From NCBI GenBank assembly GCA_903970435.1, contig CAJCIS010000100.1, forward strand, positions 1 through 43,365: 43,365 nt of DNA, in the 5' to 3' direction. The notes below the pieces were generated by a model that saw only the letters and a list, made by a program, of their open reading frames with translations, did no database searches and had not been told where the DNA came from. Positions 16,854 through 24,146 of this stretch are shown piece by piece (position 1 is the first letter of the stretch; each line of letters begins with the position of its first letter). The stretch comes from Acidobacteriota bacterium (GTDB lineage Bacteria; Pseudomonadota; Alphaproteobacteria; Acetobacterales; Acetobacteraceae). A program made the translations under genes and the position numbers.

Positions 16854-18092
16854 ATGCACGAAGGGGTCGTCATCGCCGGCGCCGGCTACGCCGCCGGTGA
16901 ACTCGCGGCGCGCCTGGGCGCGTCCGGCGCGGCGGGCCCGGTCACCATGATCGGCGACGAGGCGCATTTGCCCTATCACCGGCCGCCGCTTTCCAAGGTT
17001 TTCCTGTCCGGCGAAGCAGACGCGGCGAGCCTGCTGCTGCGTCCGGAGAGCGCCTACGAAAAGTTCGGCGTTGTGCACCGTGCGCATACGCGGGTGACTC
17101 GCATCGATCGTGCAGCGCGTCATGTCACGCTCAGCGACGGCGATACATTGCCCTACCGGTGGCTGGTGCTGGCGACTGGCGGCCGCGCGCGCCTGCTGAA
17201 CTGCGAGGGCGCGGACCTCGCCGGCGTCTTTACCCTGCGCGGCATCGACGACTCGGTGGCATTGCGCGCGGCCATGCTAGCCGGGCGCAACCTGGTCATC
17301 GTCGGCGGCGGCTATATCGGGCTGGAAGTGGCGGCCGTCGCGGTGAAATCCGGCATGGCCGTCACCCTCATCGAGGCGGCGCCGCGCGTTTTGGCGCGGG
17401 TGGCCGGACCCGAGATTTCGACGTTCTACGAGCAGGTGCACCGCGACGCCGGCGTGGTGATCCACACCGGCCTGACCGTGACCGCGCTGCTGCCCCAGCC
17501 GGGCGACCCGTCCCGGGTAGGAGAAGTGGTACTCGGCGACGGCACGACGATCGCGGCCGATGCCGTGGTCGCCGGCGTGGGTCTGATCCCGAATACCGAG
17601 CTGGCCGCCGAGGCCGGGCTGCACGTGGATAACGGCATCTGGGTCGACGAATATTGCCGCACGGAGGATCCCCAAGTGCTGGCCATCGGCGATTGCGCCA
17701 ACCACCCATGCCCCTTCCTGGGCCGCCGGGTGCGGCTCGAATCGGTGCCCAACGCGCTGGAGCAGGCACGCGTCGCCGCCGACACGATGGCCGGCAAGCT
17801 GGTGCCCTACGCCGCCGTCCCCTGGTTCTGGAGCGACCAGTACGACCTGAAGCTCCAGGCCGTGGGGCTGGCGGATGGCTACGAGAACGCCGTACTCCGC
17901 GGCAGCTACGCCGCCCGCAGCTTCCTGTTGTTCTACCTCAGGGACGGCATTGTGCTGGCCGCCGACGCAGTGAACCGGCCTGGCGAATTTCTCGTCGCCC
18001 GCCGCCTGGTCGGCGCCGCGGTCCGCGCGGACGCGGCCGCTTTGGGCGACGCGACAATCCCCCTAAAGAGCTTGATTCCCGTGGCGGCGTAA
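16854..18092 (+). CDS. NAD(P)/FAD-dependent ferredoxin (putidaredoxin/rubredoxin-type) reductase
   Basis: The 412-residue product is a two-dinucleotide-domain flavoprotein. It shows VVIAGAGYAAGELAARL for FAD at the N-terminus, LPYHRPPLSKVFLSG, a second GxGxxG at NLVIVGGGYIGLEVAAVAV for NAD(P)H near residue 145, GLIPNTELAAEAGL and VLAIGDCANHP. The C-terminal VPWFWSDQYDLKLQAVG is typical of ferredoxin reductases that feed oxygenases and P450s. No ferredoxin or oxygenase gene is adjacent, so the electron acceptor is unknown. ATG 16854 follows GAGAGGGATCAC. Confidence 0.92.
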   Translation: MHEGVVIAGAGYAAGELAARLGASGAAGPVTMIGDEAHLPYHRPPLSKVFLSGEADAASLLLRPESAYEKFGVVHRAHTRVTRIDRAARHVTLSDGDTLPYRWLVLATGGRARLLNCEGADLAGVFTLRGIDDSVALRAAMLAGRNLVIVGGGYIGLEVAAVAVKSGMAVTLIEAAPRVLARVAGPEISTFYEQVHRDAGVVIHTGLTVTALLPQPGDPSRVGEVVLGDGTTIAADAVVAGVGLIPNTELAAEAGLHVDNGIWVDEYCRTEDPQVLAIGDCANHPCPFLGRRVRLESVPNALEQARVAADTMAGKLVPYAAVPWFWSDQYDLKLQAVGLADGYENAVLRGSYAARSFLLFYLRDGIVLAADAVNRPGEFLVARRLVGAAVRADAAALGDATIPLKSLIPVAA

Positions 18093-18142
18093 CCGCACCG
18101 CCCTTAACCGCTTCATATTTTGTTCCTGGCATCCTCAAGCGA

Positions 18143-18892
18143 ATGGGTGCCACCTTGGCCGTCGCCATATCAGTGCTGTTGTTCGTTCCGGTGCTGGGCG
18201 CACTCGGGTGGCGGCAGCGCGGCCTGACGCAGCGCCTCGCGGCGGCGGAGGCGCGGCGCGGCGAGCTGGTCAGGCTCGCGCGCATGACCGCGAGCGACCT
18301 GCGCGGCCCGGCGCTAGGTCTGCTGGGAAATTCCGAACGTGCCCCCGCCGAGTTGAAACCCTCGCTGGTCGGCGTGTGCCGCTACCTGCTCGATCTGGCG
18401 GAAGCCCTGTTGGACCAGACGGAGGAGCCGGGAACGCCGCGCCGGCTGCGCGACGAGATCGTCCAGTTGGGATCTCTGCTCGATTTCGTCGTGGCGCAGG
18501 TTGCCGCACAACTAGGGCCGGGCCGCCGCGTCTGGCGGCTGGCGGAAACCTTGCAGGGAATCACGCTCAGGGCCGACCGGCGGGCGCTGCACCAGGTGCT
18601 GCTGCGCGTGTTGACTGGCGCTGCCCTCAGCACCGGCGACGGCGATTGGATCGAAGTCTCGGCCAGCGTGATCGAAGGAAGGTGGGTCCTGGCGGTGGTC
18701 GATGAGGGCGCCGGCCTGCCGGTGCCCAAGACGGCCGGCAGCGGCGTGGAGACCAGAGGATTGGGTGTCGGCCTCGCCCTGGCCAGGCAACTCATGCAGG
18801 CCCACGGCGGCGAACTGGCACTCGAATCGACCGCCCGCGTAGGCACCCGAGCCCTCGTAAGCCTCCCTGCCGACCGCCTGCTAAACCCCTAA
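18143..18892 (+). CDS. Degenerate membrane-anchored histidine kinase-like protein
   Basis: The 249-residue product has one N-terminal membrane segment (TLAVAISVLLFVPVLGALGW), then a dimerisation-like region, then a C-terminal HATPase-like domain with DEGAGLP (G1 box) and GLGVGLALARQLMQAHGGEL (G2 box). The region aligned with the H-box reads ASDLRGPALGLL, lacking the phosphoacceptor His, and the N-box reads LHQVLLRVLTGAAL, lacking the Mg-binding Asn. Autophosphorylation is therefore doubtful. It starts 50 bp after the flavoprotein gene and probably shares its transcript. No response regulator is adjacent. It may be a pseudokinase regulator or a decaying kinase. Confidence 0.72.
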   Translation: MGATLAVAISVLLFVPVLGALGWRQRGLTQRLAAAEARRGELVRLARMTASDLRGPALGLLGNSERAPAELKPSLVGVCRYLLDLAEALLDQTEEPGTPRRLRDEIVQLGSLLDFVVAQVAAQLGPGRRVWRLAETLQGITLRADRRALHQVLLRVLTGAALSTGDGDWIEVSASVIEGRWVLAVVDEGAGLPVPKTAGSGVETRGLGVGLALARQLMQAHGGELALESTARVGTRALVSLPADRLLNP

Positions 18893-18896
18893 AAAA

Positions 18897-18942
18897 GACA
18901 AGAGTTTTTTGGTTCTCTTTTTAAAAAAAGAACACTTCCTTT
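18897..18942 (-). repeat. HR48 repeat copy between two + strand genes
   Basis: Copy in - orientation just after the kinase-like gene: GAGTTTTTTGGTTC, stem GGTTCTCTTTTTAAAAAAAGAAC, outer end ACTTCC. It precedes nnrU by about 45 bp. Confidence 0.8.
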
Positions 18943-18987
18943 CTGCTTTCCTCCCCTATACCCGCCCAGGTCCGCAAGGGGGGAAAC

Positions 18988-19563
18988 ATGCTCATTCTAA
19001 TTCTAGGTATCGTGGTGTTCCTGGGCACCCACACGCTCACCACCCTTCGCGAAACCCGTGCCGGCCTGATCCGGCGCGTCGGACCCGGTCCCTTCAAGGG
19101 CCTGTATTCCGTGGCGGCCCTCGCCGGCTTCATTCTGATCTGTGTCGGATTTTCCCGTTATCGGGCGGAGGGATGGGTCCAACTCTGGACGCCGCCGCAC
19201 GCTGCAAGACACGTGACCATTTTGCTCATGTGGTTTGCTTTCGTGGCTCTGGCCGCAAGCGGGCGCAAGCCGGGCCGCATTCGCGGATGGCTGCGCCACC
19301 CGATGCTGGTCGCCGTGAAAATCTGGGCGCTGGCGCATCTGCTGGCCAACGGCGATCTGGGCGGCATGGTGCTGTTCGGGTCGTTACTGGCCTGGGCGGT
19401 TTATGACCGGATTGCGGTCAAGCGGCGCGGCGATTTGGGCGCGCCGCGCATACCTGGCTTTACCCGCGCCGACGCCATTGCGGTCGGTGGCGGAACGATC
19501 GCTTACGCGGCCATGATTTTCCTGCACCCCGTGCTGATCGGGGTGCCGGTTATTGGAGCGTGA
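18988..19563 (+). CDS. NnrU family membrane protein
   Basis: The 191-residue protein has about six membrane segments and the NnrU pattern: GIVVFLGTHTLTTLRETRAGLI at the start, GPFKGLYSVAALAGFILICVGFSRYRA, HPMLVAVKIWALAHLLANGD and SLLAWAVYDRIAVKRRG. The ATG follows AAGGGGGGAAAC. NnrU was named from denitrification regulons, and relatives are heme-free homologues of the MipA/IspA-like tetraterpene isomerase family; the role here is unproven. No nitrite or nitric oxide reductase genes are near. Confidence 0.88.
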   Translation: MLILILGIVVFLGTHTLTTLRETRAGLIRRVGPGPFKGLYSVAALAGFILICVGFSRYRAEGWVQLWTPPHAARHVTILLMWFAFVALAASGRKPGRIRGWLRHPMLVAVKIWALAHLLANGDLGGMVLFGSLLAWAVYDRIAVKRRGDLGAPRIPGFTRADAIAVGGGTIAYAAMIFLHPVLIGVPVIGA

Positions 19564-19599
19564 TTTCTGAGGGCGGGCTTCAGCCCACTAATTCCAAGT

Positions 19600-19736
19600 T
19601 AGAGCATTTTCAGCCTGACTGGAATCGCCCGATGGAGACGCCCAACTTGAGGCTGATACAAATGCTCGGCAGACAACAACCTAGAGCGGCCCGACGGGCA
19701 CCCGACAATGTTCCAGTCAGGCTGAGGCCGCTCTAG
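19600..19736. repeat. Two-hairpin palindromic intergenic element (RIME/REP-like)
   Basis: Nested inverted repeats fill the gap between nnrU and the GloVer gene. CAGCCTGACTGGAA (19611-19624) pairs with TTCCAGTCAGGCTG (19711-19724), and CTAGAGCGGCC (19681-19691) pairs with GGCCGCTCTAG (19726-19736). AGAGCATTTT near 19601 is answered by AAATGCTC near 19660. The pattern resembles two REP units head to head, as in alphaproteobacterial RIME elements. It is unrelated in sequence to HR48. Confidence 0.75.
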
Positions 19737-19742
19737 AAAAAG

Positions 19743-19789
19743 CAGGACGTATTTCTTTTTGAAAAAAGAAATAAAAAGCTTTTGCTCTT
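19743..19789 (+). repeat. HR48 repeat copy downstream of the GloVer-repeat gene
   Basis: Copy in + orientation: ATTTCTTTTT-GA-AAAAAGAAAT stem, then AAAAAGCTTTTGCTCTTAA. Its GCTCTT end touches the stop codon of the - strand gene, the reverse of the usual placement. Confidence 0.78.
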
Positions 19790-19791
19790 AA

Positions 19792-20898
19792 CTAGGGTAC
19801 TATTTTGAACACGGGGCCGTAGGCTGTTCCGCCGTAGATCGTGCCGTCTTTGGCCGCTACGAGATTTCCGGTGGGTTGGCCGCCATCGCCGTTGTTGGCA
19901 AAGCCATGCACCAACGTGAATGTGCCCGAGGGCGTGATGCTGAACACGGTGCCGTAATTGTCAGCGCCGCCCGACCGCGTCGTGCCGTATAGCTTGCCGT
20001 CGGAATCGATCAGCAATGGGCTGTTCGGATAGTAACCGTCAGTGCCGCCGGTAAAGTCATACAGCACCGAAAATACTCCCTTGGCGCTGATCATCCAGAT
20101 CGCCCCGGGAAAATTCGTGCCGTTCTGAATGAACGTGGTGCCGTACACATTCCCGGCACTGTCCACCACCGGCGCCTGGTAAGGCCACTCCCCATCGTTG
20201 CCGTTCTGAAATTTGTAAATCGTCTGCAAGCCGCCGCTCTTCGTGAATTTCCACACGGAGCCATTCGGATTGCCGCCATAGCCCATGCCCACCGTCGTGC
20301 CGTACACCGCGCCGGATTTCCCCACCGCCACGCCGGAAAACGGGCAATGACCGTCATTGTCGCTCAGGAAATTATACATGATCTTGTAGGCGCCGTGGTG
20401 CGCCATGTTGAACAGAATGCCATTGTTGTTGGGCGCGCCCATCGCGGTGGTGCCGAGAAGATCGTTATGCAGTCCGAGCGTAGGCCCCTGCATCGGGTCG
20501 CCGCCGTCGTTGGCGCCACCGAACGGATGCGGCGTGCTGAACACGCCACTCGCGGAATATTCCCACAGCGTGCCCCCGTCGTTGACGCCGCCGCTCGGCG
20601 CCGTCCCGTACAAATTGCCAAATGGGTCGAGCGCGAGCCGGGCATTCGGCGTGCTGCCGTCAGTACCCGCGTTAAAGCTATGCAGCAGCGTGTACTTGCC
20701 CTTGGTCGACAGGCTGAACAGCGTGGCGGGGCTGGTAGAGGGCACGGTGCCATACAAAAGGCTCCCCTTGACGGCGCCGATTTGCGCGCCGCCCGGCACG
20801 TTGGCGATAGTCGAGAAACTTGCCGCGGAGGCGCCGGTCGCGACGGGCAAAAGCGCTGCCAGTGTGGCAAGAGCGCGCGTGGGACCAGCATTTCGCAT
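19792..20898 (-). CDS. GloVer-repeat (TIGR03803) secreted beta-propeller-like protein
   Basis: The 368-residue product has a signal peptide (LATLAALLPVATGASA, cleavage near residue 25) and about six repeats of some 50 residues with the pattern DG..P...L..D..GNLYGTT..GG....GTVF..T..G. Examples are DPFGNLYGTAPSGGVNDGGT, DSAGNVYGTTF and DSDGKLYGTTRSGGADNYGT. This is the GloVer repeat of TIGR03803, found in secreted or cell-surface proteins of unknown function; a propeller fold is inferred. There is no C-terminal anchor, so it is probably periplasmic or secreted. No export or enzyme genes are linked to it. Confidence 0.88.
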   Translation of the reverse strand: MRNAGPTRALATLAALLPVATGASAASFSTIANVPGGAQIGAVKGSLLYGTVPSTSPATLFSLSTKGKYTLLHSFNAGTDGSTPNARLALDPFGNLYGTAPSGGVNDGGTLWEYSASGVFSTPHPFGGANDGGDPMQGPTLGLHNDLLGTTAMGAPNNNGILFNMAHHGAYKIMYNFLSDNDGHCPFSGVAVGKSGAVYGTTVGMGYGGNPNGSVWKFTKSGGLQTIYKFQNGNDGEWPYQAPVVDSAGNVYGTTFIQNGTNFPGAIWMISAKGVFSVLYDFTGGTDGYYPNSPLLIDSDGKLYGTTRSGGADNYGTVFSITPSGTFTLVHGFANNGDGGQPTGNLVAAKDGTIYGGTAYGPVFKIVP

Positions 20899-21077
20899 CG
20901 AGGTTCGGCTCCGTCCAAGGGTGGCGCACTATGGCCTGGCGGAAACTAAGTCACGATCTTGCGAGCCCGTAAAGGTAGCGCAAAGACGCCCGAAGGTGGA
21001 CCAGATTGTTGGCGCTTAAGCCCCGCATGCCATCGGTCAACGATATACGTGCGCTCGGCTCATGTCCATCCAGGAAA

Positions 21078-21656
21078 CTACGCAAACATGGCGTCGATTT
21101 CAGCCTGCCCCTGATCTGCCTCACTCGACGCCACAGTCGGCGCCTGAGGCGGAAAAACCGGCGTCGCGTCACCGGCGCCCGCCTTCATGCCGGACAACGC
21201 ACTCTCGACATGCCGGAGATGCTCGATGGCGCGTCGCAGCCGCTGACCGGTTAAATCCTGAAAAGCGCAGGCCTCGAATATGGCGGTGATCAAGGCGTTG
21301 ATCGTCGCCATCATCTGACGATCGGGCAATGCGGTGCGCAAACAATCGCTGATCGCCTCCGCCGCCTCCATAATCTGGTTGGCCGCCGCCTCGGTGGTCT
21401 GCACCACGGTCTCCAACTCGATGCCGCTGTTGGGGGTGGTGACGCTCGGCGCGGCGATCATCTGCGCCACCTGTTCGTGCAACTTGCCTAGCTGATCGGA
21501 TAGATTGTCCTCCGACAGCCCGAGCAACTGGGTCGCACCATGCACCTCGACGCTCACTTCGCTGATCCGCCGGTCGAGGAAACACCGCAGGTCGGCAAAC
21601 AGCGGCGACATTTCCTCGCGGATCGCCGCGCGCAAGGTGGACTCGGAGGTTTGCAT
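21078..21656 (-). CDS. CheZ-like protein phosphatase
   Basis: From ATG 21656 the product is 192 residues, all helical. The core FEACAFQDLTGQRLRRAIEHL matches the CheZ active segment: the Asp and Gln of QDLTGQ correspond to E. coli Asp143 and Gln147, which drive CheY-P dephosphorylation. The C-terminal end QAEIDAMFA resembles the CheY-binding tail of CheZ, joined by a Pro/Ala/Ser-rich linker. The open frame reaches GTG 21701, but the ATG is favoured. No other chemotaxis genes are in the window, so the partner CheY-like regulator is elsewhere. The 179 bp between this gene and the GloVer gene holds nothing recognisable. Confidence 0.68.
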   Translation of the reverse strand: MQTSESTLRAAIREEMSPLFADLRCFLDRRISEVSVEVHGATQLLGLSEDNLSDQLGKLHEQVAQMIAAPSVTTPNSGIELETVVQTTEAAANQIMEAAEAISDCLRTALPDRQMMATINALITAIFEACAFQDLTGQRLRRAIEHLRHVESALSGMKAGAGDATPVFPPQAPTVASSEADQGQAEIDAMFA

Positions 21657-21801
21657 GGCCGTCAGCCTACCGCCGGAAGGTTGGACAGGTCCTAACGCCA
21701 CCCAACTTTCCCGCCAGATTGCCCCCGCCGCCCGCCACCTCTAGAGAGTGCCGCCCCGCCCCACCGAAGCGGCGGCCAATCACCAGCCCCGGAGACCCTC
21801 T

Positions 21802-23481
21802 TTGGCCAGTTACCAATATGTCTATGTCATGAAGGACCTCACGAAGGCCTTCCCCGGCGGCCGCGAAGTGTTCAAGGGCATTACGCTGAGCTTCCTGCCC
21901 GGCGTGAAAATCGGCGTCCTCGGCGTCAACGGCGCCGGCAAATCCACCCTGCTCAAAATCATGGCCGGTATCGAGACCGAGTATGGCGGCGAGGCCTGGG
22001 CCGCCGACGGCGTGCGCGTCGGCTATCTCGCCCAGGAACCCCAGCTCGATCCCACCAAGAATGTCGCTGAAAACGTCGCCGAAGCCTTCGGCCCGCTGAA
22101 AGCTGCGCTCACCCGCTTCAACGCCATCTCGGAAGAATTCGCCGAGCCGATGGACGACGAAAAGATGAACGCCCTGCTTGCCGAACAGGCATCCCTGCAG
22201 GAAAAAATCGACGCCGAGGACGGCTGGGATCTCGACCGCCGCATCGAAATCGCTCTCGACGCCCTACGCTGTCCGCCGCCCGACGCGGACGTCACCAAGC
22301 TCTCTGGCGGCGAAAAACGCCGCGTCGCCCTCTGCCGCCTGCTGCTCGAAAAACCCGACCTCCTGCTGCTGGACGAGCCGACCAACCATCTCGACGCCGA
22401 AAGCGTCGCCTGGCTGGAAAAAACGCTGCGCGACTTCCAGGGCACGGTGATGATCATCACGCATGACCGTTACTTCCTCGATAACGTCACCAACTGGATC
22501 CTGGAAATCGAACGCGGCCGCGGATACCCGTTCGAAGGCAATTACTCCTCATGGCTGGCGCAGAAACGCAAACGCCTTCAGCAGGAGGAAAAGGAAGAAA
22601 GCGCCCGCCAGCGCGCACTCGCCGCCGAAGCGGAATGGATCGGCTCCTCGGCCCGCGCGCGCCAAACCAAAAGCCGCGCGCGCATTCAGAAATACGAGGA
22701 AATGCTTCAGAAAAGCCAGGAACAGGTCACCAGCGTCGCCGAAATCGTCATTCCGCCCGGTCCGCGCCTCGGCGGCATCGTCATCGAGGCGGAACAACTG
22801 CGCAAGGCCTACGGCAACCGCCTGCTCATCGACGAACTGGATTTCAAGCTGCCGCCCGGCGGCATCGTCGGCGTCATCGGCCCCAACGGCGCCGGCAAAA
22901 CGACGTTGTTCCGTATGATCACCGGCACCGAACACCCCGATGCCGGCCGCCTCACGGTCGGCGATACGGTCAAGCTCGGCTACGTCGACCAAAGCCGAGA
23001 CAGCCTGGACGCCACCAAGACCGTCTGGGAAGAAATCTCCGGCGGCACCGACGTGATCTATCTCGGCAAACGTGCGGTCCCCAGCCGCGCCTATGTTGGC
23101 GCCTTCAACTTCAAAGGCTCCGACCAGCAAAAACGCGTCGGCATCCTGTCCGGCGGCGAACGCAACCGCGTCCATCTCGCCAAAATGCTGAAGAGCGAAA
23201 GCAACGTCATCCTGCTCGACGAACCCACCAACGACCTCGACGTCGATACGCTGCGCGCCCTCGAGGAAGCGCTCGAAGACTTCGCCGGCTGCGCCGTCAT
23301 CATAAGCCACGACCGCTGGTTCCTCGATCGCCTGGCCACCCATATCCTCGCCTTCGAAGGCGACAGCCACGTGGAATGGTTCGAGGGGAATTTCCAGGCC
23401 TACGAAGAAGACAAGCGGCGGCGGCTGGGGGCGGATGCTACCGAGCCGAATCGGATTAAATATCGGCCGTTGGCGCGATAA
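21802..23481 (+). CDS. ettA: Energy-dependent translational throttle protein EttA (ABC-F)
   Basis: The product is a 559-residue ABC-F protein with two nucleotide-binding domains: Walker A GVNGAGKST and GPNGAGKTT, signature LSGGEKRR and LSGGERNR, and Walker B LLLLDEPTNHLD and VILLDEPTNDLD. The arm and linker region EKEESARQRALAAEAEWI is also present. E. coli EttA is 555 residues and binds the ribosomal E site to gate elongation by ATP/ADP ratio. I choose TTG 21802 because GGAG lies 7 bases upstream and the product begins (M)ASYQYVYVMKDLTKAFPGG, as homologues do. The 18 codons before it lack conservation. Confidence 0.94.
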   Translation: MASYQYVYVMKDLTKAFPGGREVFKGITLSFLPGVKIGVLGVNGAGKSTLLKIMAGIETEYGGEAWAADGVRVGYLAQEPQLDPTKNVAENVAEAFGPLKAALTRFNAISEEFAEPMDDEKMNALLAEQASLQEKIDAEDGWDLDRRIEIALDALRCPPPDADVTKLSGGEKRRVALCRLLLEKPDLLLLDEPTNHLDAESVAWLEKTLRDFQGTVMIITHDRYFLDNVTNWILEIERGRGYPFEGNYSSWLAQKRKRLQQEEKEESARQRALAAEAEWIGSSARARQTKSRARIQKYEEMLQKSQEQVTSVAEIVIPPGPRLGGIVIEAEQLRKAYGNRLLIDELDFKLPPGGIVGVIGPNGAGKTTLFRMITGTEHPDAGRLTVGDTVKLGYVDQSRDSLDATKTVWEEISGGTDVIYLGKRAVPSRAYVGAFNFKGSDQQKRVGILSGGERNRVHLAKMLKSESNVILLDEPTNDLDVDTLRALEEALEDFAGCAVIISHDRWFLDRLATHILAFEGDSHVEWFEGNFQAYEEDKRRRLGADATEPNRIKYRPLAR

Positions 23482-23532
23482 GAAAGGAACTAGTTCCTTT
23501 TTGAAAAAAAGAACCAAAAAACATTTATCTTG
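23482..23532 (+). repeat. HR48 repeat copy between ettA and the GNAT gene
   Basis: Copy in + orientation beginning at the ettA stop (TAAGAAAGGAAC). It has TAGTTCCTTTTTGAAAAAAAG and then AACCAAAAAACATTTATC. It ends about 10 bp before the next start codon, so it may insulate ettA from the GNAT gene. Confidence 0.8.
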
Positions 23533-23541
23533 TGAAAGCTA

Positions 23542-24036
23542 ATGATCCAGTTGCACACTGGACGCCTAACTTTGCGGCCGGTTAACGCGGTGGATATTCC
23601 CGATTTGATCAGGATAAAGGGTAATCCTTTGGTGTTCGGGCAAATGCTCGGCGGCGTTCGTTCGCCCTGGCAGGTTACCGCGGAGCTAGCCGAGGATATC
23701 GCCACCTGGGGGCGCTTCGGCGCCGGCATGTTTGCCATCCGTGAACGCGCAACGTTCCAGGGCATTACCGGCCTGCACGACCGCCCCGACGGCCGCGGCC
23801 TCTCACTTCGCTTCGCCGTCTGGCCCGACACACGCGGCCGCGGCATCGCCCGCGAAGCCGCCAGCGCCGCGCTGCGCCACGCCCACGACCGCGTCGGCAT
23901 CCCCCGCATCATCGCCGTCGCCCGCGAAGACAATTTCGCCTCCCGCATGATCCTCGGCGCCATCGGCATGCGCGAGCACGATGCCTTCCTGCGTGCCGGA
24001 CATGTCATGCTGATTTATGAAAGTGTTGTCGCCTGA
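23542..24036 (+). CDS. GNAT family N-acetyltransferase (RimJ/RimL type)
   Basis: The 164-residue protein starts LHTGRLTLRPVNAVDIPDL, the typical opening of RimJ/RimL-like acetyltransferases, and contains LRFAVWPDTRGRGIAREAASAAL, where RGRGIA is the acetyl-CoA pyrophosphate loop. VAREDNFASRMILGAIGM follows as motif B. It would acetylate an amino group of a protein or small molecule, substrate unknown. The ATG is 10 bp past an HR48 repeat and has a weak ribosome-binding site. A 3' half repeat overlaps its stop codon. Confidence 0.88.
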   Translation: MIQLHTGRLTLRPVNAVDIPDLIRIKGNPLVFGQMLGGVRSPWQVTAELAEDIATWGRFGAGMFAIRERATFQGITGLHDRPDGRGLSLRFAVWPDTRGRGIAREAASAALRHAHDRVGIPRIIAVAREDNFASRMILGAIGMREHDAFLRAGHVMLIYESVVA

Positions 24037-24143
24037 AGAAACAAAAAACCTTTAGCGTATGACTAACCGGCGGAAAACACGCCATCGTCAGAACGGAGCA
24101 AAAGTTTTTTGGTTCTTTCTTTCAAAAAAGAACTGCTTTCTTA
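24036..24143. repeat. Composite HR48 element with truncated left copy (108 bp)
   Basis: The left part (24036-24057) keeps only the right half of an HR48 copy, GAAGAAACAAAAAACCTTTAGC. The right part (24096-24143) is a complete - orientation copy with AGCAAAAGTTTTTTGGTTC and a stem ending GAACTGCTTTC. The 38-bp core is unlike those of the three core-sharing elements. It lies between the convergent GNAT and TadG-like genes. Confidence 0.65.
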
Positions 24144-24146
24144 CTA

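Noticed and set aside
20951-21172. Possible small protein on the - strand after the CheZ-like gene
   Set aside because: The tail MRGLSANNLVHLRASLRYLY looks protein-like, but the frame starts inside the CheZ-like gene, has no start signal and is too short to support.
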